Below, piece by piece: positions 53,345-61,233 of a stretch of 64,000 nt of DNA. The notes beneath the pieces were generated by a model. That model did not search any database. It was not told where the DNA came from and worked only from the letters and a program-made list of their open reading frames with translations. The stretch is from Flavobacteriales bacterium (lineage in GTDB: Bacteria; Bacteroidota; Bacteroidia; Flavobacteriales_F; PHOS-HE28), in contig JADKFY010000023.1 in the NCBI GenBank assembly GCA_016717305.1, forward strand, positions 6,744 through 70,743, in the 5' to 3' direction. The translations under genes were made by a program, and so were the position numbers. Numbering within the stretch: the first letter of the stretch is position 1; each line of letters starts with the position of its first letter.

Positions 53345-54964
53345 TCAGTGCTGCACTTGGATCTTGCCGCTCGCTACTTCGACACCGATGCGGGTAATGC
53401 GATACACATAGAGTCCATTGGCCAACCCGGAGGTGGTGATCGTGGCGCGCCCCTGGTCCATGTTCTGTCTGGCCACGGTGCGGCCTATTCCGTCCAGCAC
53501 ATCGATGTGCAGGGTTGAACCCGCACCGATGCGTGTTGCATCGAAGAAGATCTCGCTATCGCTGGGGTTGGGGAACAAGCGCAATTGTCCGGAAGTCGGG
53601 CCTTCTCCCACCCCGATGGTGTTGTCCACCAGATCCACGCAGTAGTCCTCGGTCTCGCCGATGTTGTAATAGTCGCAGCTTGTGGTTGCTGGGTCACCCT
53701 CCACCATGACCACGCGCATACGGGTGCTGCCTGTCAACGCACTCGCGGGAATGTTGAGGATGCCGCTGATGGGGCCTTCCACAAAGACGCTGGTACTATA
53801 GGCCAATTCCCCGGGGCCGGTGAAGTTGCCGTTCTGGTTAAGGTCCACGTACACTCTCACGTACATGGGGTATTCTTCGTCAAAGAGGAAAAAGACCGTT
53901 TCAAGGGTGATGGGGTGGCCTTGACCGATCTGCAGCTCGGTACCTAACGCGGTGAAATCGCCATATCCATCATTGGCGCCGGACGGGTTGTCCAAGGTGC
54001 CCAACGCAACACGAGCGATGTATTCATCTCCGGTGAGAATGCTGTAGCTGGGGCAATAGTTCCGTTCGATGCACGCGCCGCAACCCAGGGTGGTGCGGAT
54101 GAAGCTTGCCGAGTACCCCGTCAACAGGCCATCGCACAACCCTTCCACTTGGAACTCGTACTCGGTGCAACCGGCAAGGCCCGCCAAGGTGTAGGTGGTC
54201 CCGGTGATCGTCCCGATCACCGACCAGGTGGCCGCACCCGTTGGCCGGTACCGCAGGTTGAAGGTGTCGGTGGTGGTCGATTGCCACGTGATGATCACCG
54301 TATTGGAGTCCACGTTGTTAACGGATAAGCCGGAGGGTATGGCGCATTGGGTCTCCCCTGCGTTGATCCCTGCGTCGGGCAAACCAGAGTATGCGTAGTC
54401 CTTCAGCGTGAAGCGCGCACCATTACCGGGAATGCTCAAGCGGGCCCAACCATAGTAGGTGCTTCCAGCGCTATCGAACCGCAGGCCGAGGAACTTGGGT
54501 GAAGCCACGGATGCGCTATCCAACCATGCTCCTGTGTAGCCCCCTTGCCGACAAGCCCATTGGGGATTCACCATCCCAAATAGTCCGCAGAAGGGTGCGC
54601 CCTGGGTGATCAATACCTGGTCACTTGCATTGTTCCATGCCGAAGCAGAGGTGATCGCCTGCCCCTGTGGAAGCTGTGAAGCAAAGGTGGCCGCGGTCAC
54701 CACGGAATTGGTCCCTTGCGGTGTGATCCTAACCCAACTTCGCGGTCGTGTATTGGTCGCAGCGCATGCGGCGGGGCCTCCCGGGCACGGGGCGTTCACC
54801 GTGCTTTGCACGATCAGGAAGTCGATGTTGCCATCGTTGTCCACATCGAGGGAGCAGGTATCATTGGTGCCCGTGTAGGTGGCATCCGGGATCACATCCG
54901 TGTAGATGATCTGGGCCTGCGCCTGCGTGGCGATAAGGGATAAAAGGAGTAGCGCGTGTTTCAT
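53345..54964 (-). CDS. T9SS-sorted secreted protein with FN3 and GEVED domains
   Basis: The 539-residue protein starts with the signal peptide MKHALLLLSLIATQAQA. The N-terminal block (about 20-215) is closely related to the gene at 55043 (IIYTDVIPDATY ... GWARLSIPGNGARFTLKDYAY). A fibronectin-III domain follows (about 220-305: PSGLSVNNVDSNTVIITWQS, CTEYEFQVEGLC), then a GEVED domain (about 315-460: YVRVYVDLNQNGNFTGPGEL, MRVVMVEGDP, GETEDYCVDL). The T9SS sorting domain is about 470-539 (RLFPNPSDSEIFFDATR ... GLANGLYVYRITRIG). It is probably an adhesin-like surface protein. Confidence 0.88.
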   Translation of the reverse strand: MKHALLLLSLIATQAQAQIIYTDVIPDATYTGTNDTCSLDVDNDGNIDFLIVQSTVNAPCPGGPAACAATNTRPRSWVRITPQGTNSVVTAATFASQLPQGQAITSASAWNNASDQVLITQGAPFCGLFGMVNPQWACRQGGYTGAWLDSASVASPKFLGLRFDSAGSTYYGWARLSIPGNGARFTLKDYAYSGLPDAGINAGETQCAIPSGLSVNNVDSNTVIITWQSTTTDTFNLRYRPTGAATWSVIGTITGTTYTLAGLAGCTEYEFQVEGLCDGLLTGYSASFIRTTLGCGACIERNYCPSYSILTGDEYIARVALGTLDNPSGANDGYGDFTALGTELQIGQGHPITLETVFFLFDEEYPMYVRVYVDLNQNGNFTGPGELAYSTSVFVEGPISGILNIPASALTGSTRMRVVMVEGDPATTSCDYYNIGETEDYCVDLVDNTIGVGEGPTSGQLRLFPNPSDSEIFFDATRIGAGSTLHIDVLDGIGRTVARQNMDQGRATITTSGLANGLYVYRITRIGVEVASGKIQVQH

Positions 54965-54970
54965 AGTGTG

Positions 54971-54995
54971 TTCGCCGAAGCCCGGCGAAGGCGTA
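54971..54995 (-). promoter_or_regulatory. Leader hairpin shared with another T9SS gene
   Basis: TTCGCCG and CGGCGAA (54971-54977, 54983-54989) form a 7-bp stem with a 5-nt loop, 6 bp before the ATG at 54964. A 22-bp match to the leader of the giant gene at 60787 is present (60796-60817) with one or two differences. The shared sequence is just upstream of the start codon in both genes, followed by ATGAAACAC. It may be an mRNA element or a REP-like repeat. Confidence 0.55.
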
Positions 54996-55042
54996 AGTGT
55001 GAGCGTGTTGGTGTTCCGAGTTGTCTGCATACCGATCATCCG

Positions 55043-55936
55043 CTACTCCTTCACCACCTTCCGCACCATCCGCTCGCCGTCGGTCTGCATTTCCAGCAGG
55101 TAGGTGCCGGGTGCCAGCGATGCGAGATCGAGGGTGATGGAGGAAGGCCCGCTGGAGGCTGCGACCGTTCGCGTGATAACCGCTTGGCCGAGCAATGAAA
55201 GCACCCTGCAGTTGACGGCACCCGTTGTGCCAGTGGGGAGTGTAATGCTCAACACGGAGGAGAACGGGTTGGGCGATACCTGCATGCCTCGGAGCGCTGT
55301 GCTCGTAATGCCCGTGGAGATCGATCCCATATCGCCCGCCAGGATCGCTTCACCGGGCACGCTGTTGTAGGCGTAGTCCTTCAGGGTGAAGCTCGTGCCA
55401 TTGGCGGGAATGCTCAAGCGGGCCCAACCGTAGAACGTGCTTCCAGCGATATCGAACTGCAGACCGAGGAACATGGGGGAATCCACGGATGCTCCGCTCA
55501 ACCATTCTCCGGTGAACGACCCAGGGCCGCAAGCAAATTGGAACGGCGGACCTTGGATGCATAATGGTACGCCCTGTGTCATCAAAACCTGCGCGGCCGC
55601 ATTGTTCCATGCCGAAGCAGGGTCGATCGACTGCCACGCTGGAAGCTGTGCAGCGAACGAGGCCACATTCGCCACGGCATTGGTCCCTAGTGGTGTGACC
55701 CTCACCGAACTGCGCGGCCTGGTGATGGTCGGATTGCATTCAGGGCGATTGCCCGGGCATGGTGCGGCCAACGTGCGCTGCACGATCAGGAAGTCGATGT
55801 CCCCATCGTTGTCCAGATCGAGGGAGCAAGTGTCGCTGCTGGCATTGTAGGTGGCATCCGGGATCACATCCGTGTAGATGATCTGGGCCTGTGCCTGCGT
55901 GGCGATCAAGGCGATCAGGAGTAATGTGTGCTTCAT
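55043..55936 (-). CDS. T9SS-sorted secreted protein, short paralogue of the 53345 gene
   Basis: The 297-residue protein starts with signal peptide MKHTLLLIALIATQAQA and carries the same N-terminal block as its neighbour (about 20-210: IIYTDVIPDATYNASSDTC, DNDGDIDFLIVQ, ASAWNNAAAQVLMTQGVP, FLGLQFDIAGSTFYGWARL). It then goes straight to a T9SS type A sorting domain (about 225-297: GMQVSPNPFSSVLSITLPTG, LASLAPGTYLLEMQTDGERMVRKVVKE), with no FN3 or GEVED domains. The two genes share the front and differ in the rear, which points to module exchange after duplication. The start at 55936 begins the signal peptide; the frame is open into the repeat region up to 56272. Confidence 0.87.
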   Translation of the reverse strand: MKHTLLLIALIATQAQAQIIYTDVIPDATYNASSDTCSLDLDNDGDIDFLIVQRTLAAPCPGNRPECNPTITRPRSSVRVTPLGTNAVANVASFAAQLPAWQSIDPASAWNNAAAQVLMTQGVPLCIQGPPFQFACGPGSFTGEWLSGASVDSPMFLGLQFDIAGSTFYGWARLSIPANGTSFTLKDYAYNSVPGEAILAGDMGSISTGITSTALRGMQVSPNPFSSVLSITLPTGTTGAVNCRVLSLLGQAVITRTVAASSGPSSITLDLASLAPGTYLLEMQTDGERMVRKVVKE

Positions 55937-55941
55937 GGGGT

Positions 55942-56182
55942 GTAGGGTCGGGTTTTTCGCTCCGTGCAAACAGCTTCCGGAGCTAGACCAAAAGTGCCCA
56001 CCTTGGTTGGCCCCCCAATGCGTAGAAATACCTGTTTTGCGTCCGTGGCCGAAAACCGGTCCCGAGATCGGCTTCAGTGCTGGAGCACTTCCCGCAGGCG
56101 CGCGAGCAGCACCTCGCTCTGGATCGGCTTGGGCACGTAGGCGTCCATGCCGGCGGCGGTGCATTCCGATCCTTGTCCGAGC
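55942..56182. repeat. Direct-repeat block, copy 1 (matches 60833-61067)
   Basis: About 235 bp are nearly identical to 60833-61067, with scattered one-base gaps in the second copy, mainly in G/C runs. The block holds a long non-coding stretch (from GTAGGGTCGGGTTTTTCGC onward) and the broken end of a response-regulator domain. Copy 1 is the upstream leader region of the gene at 55936; copy 2 is upstream of the giant gene at 60787. This is the flank of the tandem duplication. Confidence 0.85.
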
Positions 56183-56193
56183 ACGTTCGCGTA
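56074..56193 (-). pseudogene. Fragment: C-terminal end of a response-regulator receiver domain, copy 1
   Basis: The minus strand encodes ANVLGQGSECTAAGMDAYVP followed by KPIQSEVLLARLREVLQH and a stop at 56074. This is the last third of a receiver domain: 'TANxxxxxxxxCxxAGMDxYVxKPI', including the conserved Lys of the KP motif. No receiver start, kinase or phosphoacceptor Asp is present nearby, so it is the tail of a lost hybrid kinase or regulator, left next to the duplicated block. Confidence 0.7.
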
Positions 56194-56224
56194 AATGAAA
56201 GACCGAACAAGTGCACCGCATTAT

Positions 56225-56410
56225 CCCGGAATATGCAATAGGATTTCTACTACGGCCCAAAATTCGCTGCAACAGGTATCAAACGCTTCGCTGGGTTTCC
56301 TTTCGTCAGAATAGCTTCGGCTATTCCTCCTCAACGAAACCCTTGATACCATTGCGAATTTGACCCTCGCTCCCGCAGTACTGCGGGAGAACCCTATTGC
56401 ATATTCCGGG
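56225..56410. mobile_element. 186-bp fold-back (MITE-like) element with nested hairpins
   Basis: The ends are an 18-bp perfect inverted repeat, CCCGGAATATGCAATAGG (56225-56242) and its complement (56393-56410). Both ends are flanked by ATTAT (56220-56224, 56411-56415), which may be a 5-bp target duplication. Inside, further arms pair in nested order: AAATTCGC 56260 / GCGAATTT 56354, GGTATCAA 56275 / TTGATACC 56343, GGGTTTC 56293 / GAAACCC 56336. A GAATAGC-TTCG-GCTATTC hairpin is at 56309-56326 and a perfect 20-bp palindrome is at 56370-56389. The corresponding flank of the second giant gene (about 61115) has no such insertion. No open frame codes for a transposase. Confidence 0.75.
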
Positions 56411-56468
56411 ATTATCCAGCCATAGGAACGTGGCCTCCGTTGATGGCTCCGCATATGTCCGGAACAAG

Positions 56469-56500
56469 CAGGGTGGGCCTCCTTGCGAAGACCCACCCTG
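56469..56500 (-). terminator. Hairpin after giant T9SS gene, copy 1
   Basis: CAGGGTGGG (56469-56477) and CCCACCCTG (56492-56500) form a perfect 9-bp stem 24 bp after the stop at 56525. The same hairpin with the same loop is at 61178-61209 after copy 2. It is GC-rich and followed on the minus strand by CTTGTTCC. Confidence 0.7.
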
Positions 56501-56524
56501 GAGGAAACAAACGCCAGTGCTCAG

Positions 56525-59500
56525 TTAGCGCTGTACCATGATCTTGATCACTTGCTGTTCTCCGTTGCGGGTGGCAAGCAGGTAGTACGCACCGGCGGCC
56601 ACATCGCTCAGGTCCATGTCAATGGTCCGTTGACCAGCCACGGTGAACGGCGCCAGTACTTCCTGACCAAGGCCGTTGCGGATGCTGATGCGCAATGGTG
56701 TTGCATCGGTCGTTGACGGACGCAGTTGGAAGATGCCGTTCGATGGGTTCGGTTGCACTGTGAACCATTCGCCGTCGTTCGCTTCGTTCGTGGCGATGCC
56801 CGTGTTGAAGTCCACGTTCACCGTTGTGCAACTGGTGAGTTCGCAGTCGCCCACCATGGCTGTTACGCAGAGTTGTACCGGACCGGCCGTGTTGTTGGCT
56901 TCAGCGAGCAGCACGAAAGCGCCATTGTCGCTGGTGCTCCAGCCGTTGGGCAGTTCCCACGTGTAGCTGGTGGCGTTCGCGATCGGGGAAATGACGAAAG
57001 CGTTGGACGTGTTGCCCACCACTGTAGTGGCACCGGTCACCGCGCCGATGGTGATGGTGGTTCCGCTGCAGGCGCAATCCGTGCCGCGCACATCATTCGT
57101 GGTGCAGGCCAAGCCGTCATCGCAAGGGAATCCGGGAAGTAACCCACCTCCGATCGTGCCATCGCAGTCGATCACTTCCCCTGCGCATTCGCAGTTGGTG
57201 CCGTACACGTCATTGCCCGTATTCGCGTCGCCATCATCGCAAGTGGTACCCGGCTGGGCTGTTCCGCCGGCCACGCCTACACAATCGTTGGGGAGTACGC
57301 CGGCGCAGATGCAGTTCGCCGTGTACACATCATCGCTGGTGCTCGCGTTGCCGTCATCGCAAACCGATCCGACCAGGGCCTCGCCACCGGGAAGACCCAA
57401 GCAGTCGATCAGCTGGCCTGCGCACTGGCAATTGGCATCGATCACATCGCCGCCGGTGGCTGCATTACCATCATCGCAACCAAAGCCGGGCTGGGCGGGG
57501 CCACCGATCACACCATTGCAGTCGGTGAGTTGACCAGCGCATGTGCAGAACGCGTCGTACATGTCATTGCCGGTATCGGCATCACCATCATCGCAGGCCA
57601 CTCCAGGCAGTGCGGTTCCGCCCGGTACACCGAGGCAATCGTTCGTGAATACGCCCTCGCAGCCGCAATCCGCGGTGAAGGTGTCGTTGGTGCTCGCGCT
57701 GTTGCCATCATCGCAGGGCGTGCCGGGCAGTTGCGGTCCACCGGGGTTACCTGCGCAATCGTATGCTTCACCGGCGCAGGTGCAGTTCAGGCTGTAGACA
57801 TCGTTACCTGTAGCAGGATCGTTGTCGTCGCAGGGTGTGCCCGGTTGTGCGGTGCCGCCTTCCACACCGGCGCAATCGGTGGCGAAGGCACCCACGCATT
57901 CGCAGTTCGCGGCATAGGCATCACCGCCGCTCAGCGGGTTGCCATCATCGCAGGGGGTACCCACGGTCGTGGTTCCACCGATCACGCCGAGACAATCGAT
58001 CAGCTGACCTGCGCACTGGCAGCTCGCGTTGTACACATCATTGCCGGTACCGGCATCACCATCATCGCACGCCGCACCGATCGTGGCGGGGCCACCCAGG
58101 TTGCCTAGGCAGTCAAAGGGTGTGCCGGCGCACACGCAGTCCATGCCATAGAGATCCAGGCCCGTGCTCGGATCCCGTCGTCGCAATCGGTGCCCGGCCC
58201 CGCTGCTCCACCCGGTGTTCAGCACAATCCAGCGCTTCGCCCACGCAGGCACAGTTCGCGTTCCAAGTATCGTTTCCGGTGCTCGCGTTGTTGTCGTTGC
58301 ACGCAGTGCCCGGCAGTGCAGTTCCGTTGTTCACACCTGCGCAATCCTGCACGGCGGCGTCATCGATGACCACGGCGTAGTCCTCGGTTTCGCAATTGTC
58401 ATAGTTGAAGCAGGCCTCCAGGTCGGTGGGCTCACCTCCCAACGGACTTGCGCACCGGACCCGCATGAGGGTTGGACCCAACAATGCACCGGCAGGCACG
58501 GTGAAGGAGATGTCCCCAGGTATACCGGCCTCGGTGGCATTGAACTGGCCGAGCTGCTCATCGCCATCGAAAGTGCCACTGTGGTCGTAGTCGATCCACA
58601 GCGACGGAGCTGCCAGGACGCGAACCCGGTGTGATCGTGATCACCTTTTGCGCATTGCGCGACAGCGGTGTGCTGAACTGCGCGCTGTAGTTGTTGTAGG
58701 TGGCACCACCTAAACCACCTGTTCCGGTGTTGTCGATGTCCGCCAACTGTACGCCGTCCACGTAATCGCCCTGGGCGGATCCTTCGGCGCTCACGGGTGT
58801 GCAGTACGACCCAATGTTGCCTTCGCCGAAGTGGGCCGAGATGGTCACATACTCGCGTTGGAAGGGCGGATAGGCTTCCTCACAAAGCGTGTAGAAGTAG
58901 AGGCTAATGTTGTCGAAGTCCACCACATCCGGGCTGTCTTCCGGCTGTTTGAGCAATAGGCTGGCAGTAATGCACTGGCCCCCGATCAGCTCCACATAAA
59001 CGCCGACACCGTCGATAGGGAGATCACCGCCGAAGATCTCCAAGTCGGCACTGTTCAGGTTGGTGATCACGTTGGGCTTCAGGTAGTAGAACCGCGTGGT
59101 ATCGCTGTTGTTGCACATCACCAGGGGGAAGATCGCAGTTCCATCAAGGGGTACCTCGTTCACCGTCATGCTCGTGTTGCCTGGTGTGCCTACGGAGATG
59201 GAAGGCTGGTCCAGCTTGAAGCCGCCCTCCCATTTGCAACTGGTCTGCGACGCTGCGGAATCGAGCGTGAACGTGTACGTGCCGAACACGGGATCCGCCC
59301 CGACCTTCACCGCGATCACATCGTACCCGTCCGGATCGTTCAATTTGTATGCTACGGTATTCGTGGTCGCATTGGAGGAGGTCTCGCCCTTGCCGTACTC
59401 CTGGCGCATCTTCATTTCCACACCACCGGAAACCCCGGAGCCGCCCACTTCCAAGCAGAATTCGGAAGTGAGGCCCACGGACAAGCCCACCGTGTATTCG

Positions 59501-60787
59501 ATGGAGCGCATCTGCGAGGTCGTGCTGGTCGAGTCGTACCGCTGGGTAGCCCCCCCTCCGGTGAAGGTGCGCGTGACCTGGGTTTCCGCCTCGGCCTTGA
59601 TCGCCGCGTTCATGTCCAGCATCTGGTGCCAGACACTGATCTGCTCAGCGGCACGCCGGTACGGTTCGGTGCCGGGTGTCAATGTAGCGAGCTGTGCTTC
59701 TGCGGCCGGGACAAGGATATCCTGATGTAGCTCTCGTTGTAGTGATTGCTGCTGATGACACTTACCGGCTGCGATGCGAAATTGGCGTGCTTGGTGATCA
59801 CCCCGCAGCTCGGCCGTTCAACGGTGGTGAGCATGCCATACGCGTAGCGGATGGAACTCACATAGAACAGGTCGTCCGGCGTTCCATCATCCGACGTGGT
59901 AAGCTCCAAGCCGGTCTCGATGCAGGTCTCGTACTCGAATTTCGAGGTGGACGATTGGGTCGCGCTAAGGCTCGTTCCGGCCTCCACGTAGAACTCGAAG
60001 TCTTCGCTGACGATCAGGCCGAATTCACCTGCGATGCCGACCTTGGCCTTGAACCAACCGCTGTTCTCTTGATTGAGCGTGGCGGATTGCGAGCCACCAA
60101 TGCAGGTAGTGCTGTTGGTCTCGATGAGACTGAAGCTGTGACCTCCCGGTGGATCACGCAGGATATAGACCGGCAGCGACGGGGCGTCGAAATAGCCGAG
60201 TACGTCGGTGAAGCTGGAGCCCACCATCACAGCTTTCCAGCGCCAGTCGACCACTGGATTACCGTTGACGCTTTCTCGCAGCCCGAACTCATGCACACCC
60301 GATGGCCAGCCATTGTCCGCCTGGTAGGTCATGGTCACGTCGGTTCGACCTATTCCGCCTACACTGAAGTACGTTGCAGTGGCTGTGCAACTGCTGCATA
60401 GCTGGCCATCTATGAAGACCTGGAACGTGGGCCACTGGTTACTGGCATACGGCCAGTTGTTATACCCCAATTGCATATTGATGGTTTGAGTGCCGGAGGG
60501 CATGGTGAAATAGGTATTGACGCCTCCGTATTCCTGGCCCCAAGGGGTGGTGGGGGGGACTAGTGAGAACTCGTGTGTTGGTACCAATTGCATGCGCCCT
60601 CCGGGACCTTGACGACCAGTTGCCCACCGCAAGAGGGCCACGGGCAGATATAGCCGAATGTGCGGGTGGGCCGCCTGATCCTGAGCGGGAAGCGAAGTGC
60701 GTGGATGCCCAGCAGGAGCGCCAGAGCGGCAGTGGCCACCGTAGCGAACAGGCGTTGGCGGGGTGAGGGATGCGTACCGTGTTTCAT
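56525..60787 (-). pseudogene. Giant T9SS-sorted Cys-repeat protein, frameshifted copy 1
   Basis: Reading from the ATG at 60787 (MKHGTHPSPRQRLFATVATAALALLLGIHA) to the stop at 56525 needs at least four frame corrections: near 60558-60570 (beside a C7 run), at 59721 (one base missing from AGG-GAT), near 58603, and two or more in 58170-58225. If corrected it encodes about 1420 residues. The order is N-terminal domains, a GEVED-type domain (about 58350-58800), eleven 39-40-residue repeats of the form DCxGxxGGxxxPGxxCDDG ... NDxYxxxCxCxG, an Ig-like segment (ITIGAVTGATTVVGNT) and a T9SS sorting domain (EWFTVQPNPSNGIFQLRPS ... IKIMVQR). It may be a real pseudogene or an intact gene with read errors. 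Confidence 0.8.
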
Positions 60788-60795
60788 GGGTTATG

Positions 60796-60817
60796 CGCCG
60801 TAGCCCGGCGAAGGCGT
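60796..60817 (-). promoter_or_regulatory. Leader hairpin shared with the 53345 gene
   Basis: CGCCG and CGGCG (60796-60800, 60806-60810) form a short stem with loop TAGCC. The 22-bp block matches 54974-54995 with one or two differences and lies 8 bp before the ATG at 60787, the same relative place as in the other gene. Confidence 0.55.
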
Positions 60818-60832
60818 TGGTGGGAGGGGTTG

Positions 60833-61067
60833 GTAGGGTCGGGTTTTTCGCTCCGTGCAAACAGCTTCCGGAGCTAGACCAAAAGTGCCCACCTTGGTTG
60901 GCCCCCCAATGCGTAGAAATACCTGTTTTACGTCCGTGGCGAAAACCGGTCCGGATCGGCTTCAGTGCTGGAGCACTCCCGCAGGCGCGCGGGCGCACCT
61001 CGCTCTGGATCGGGCCGGGGCACGTAGGCGTCCATGCCGCGGCGGTGCATTCCGTTCATTGTCCGAG
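60833..61067. repeat. Direct-repeat block, copy 2 (matches 55942-56182)
   Basis: This is the second copy of the block, with several one-base deletions relative to copy 1 (for example GGCGAAAACC for GGCCGAAAACC, GGTCCGGATC for GGTCCCGAGATC). The differences are concentrated in C/G runs. After it, the intergenic and gene-end sequence (from ATTATCCAGCC at about 61119 to the stop at 61234) again matches copy 1 (56411 onward). Confidence 0.85.
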
Positions 61068-61084
61068 AGGTTCTGGGCGGCGTC
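60962..61084 (-). pseudogene. Fragment: end of a response-regulator receiver domain, copy 2
   Basis: The same receiver-domain tail as copy 1 is present but with frame-breaking gaps (MDAYVPRP then frame loss). Upstream of the Cys position the residues differ from copy 1: AAQNLSDNERNA here against ANVLGQGSE there. The two fragments therefore do not come from a single simple duplication of this stretch, or have been patched by recombination. Confidence 0.5.
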
Positions 61085-61177
61085 GGAATGAAGATCCCAA
61101 CAGGGTCAGCAACGCCTCTCATTATCCAGCCATAGGAACGTTACCTCGTTGATGGCTCCGCATATGTCCGGAACAAG

Positions 61178-61209
61178 CAGGGTGGGCCTCCTTGCGAAGA
61201 CCCACCCTG
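61178..61209 (-). terminator. Hairpin after giant T9SS gene, copy 2
   Basis: CAGGGTGGG (61178-61186) and CCCACCCTG (61201-61209) form a perfect 9-bp stem 24 bp after the stop at 61234, identical in stem and position to that of copy 1. Conservation across the duplication supports a working terminator. Confidence 0.7.
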
Positions 61210-61233
61210 GAGGAAACAAGCGCCAGTGTTCTA

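Noticed and set aside
56220..56415. Fold-back element as a complete insertion sequence
   Set aside because: Only 186 bp with no transposase frame; at most a non-autonomous element.
57130..58130. Regular 117-nt periodicity that could suggest a CRISPR array
   Set aside because: The units are protein-coding repeats of 39-40 codons with no short constant repeat separated by unique spacers, and no cas genes are present.
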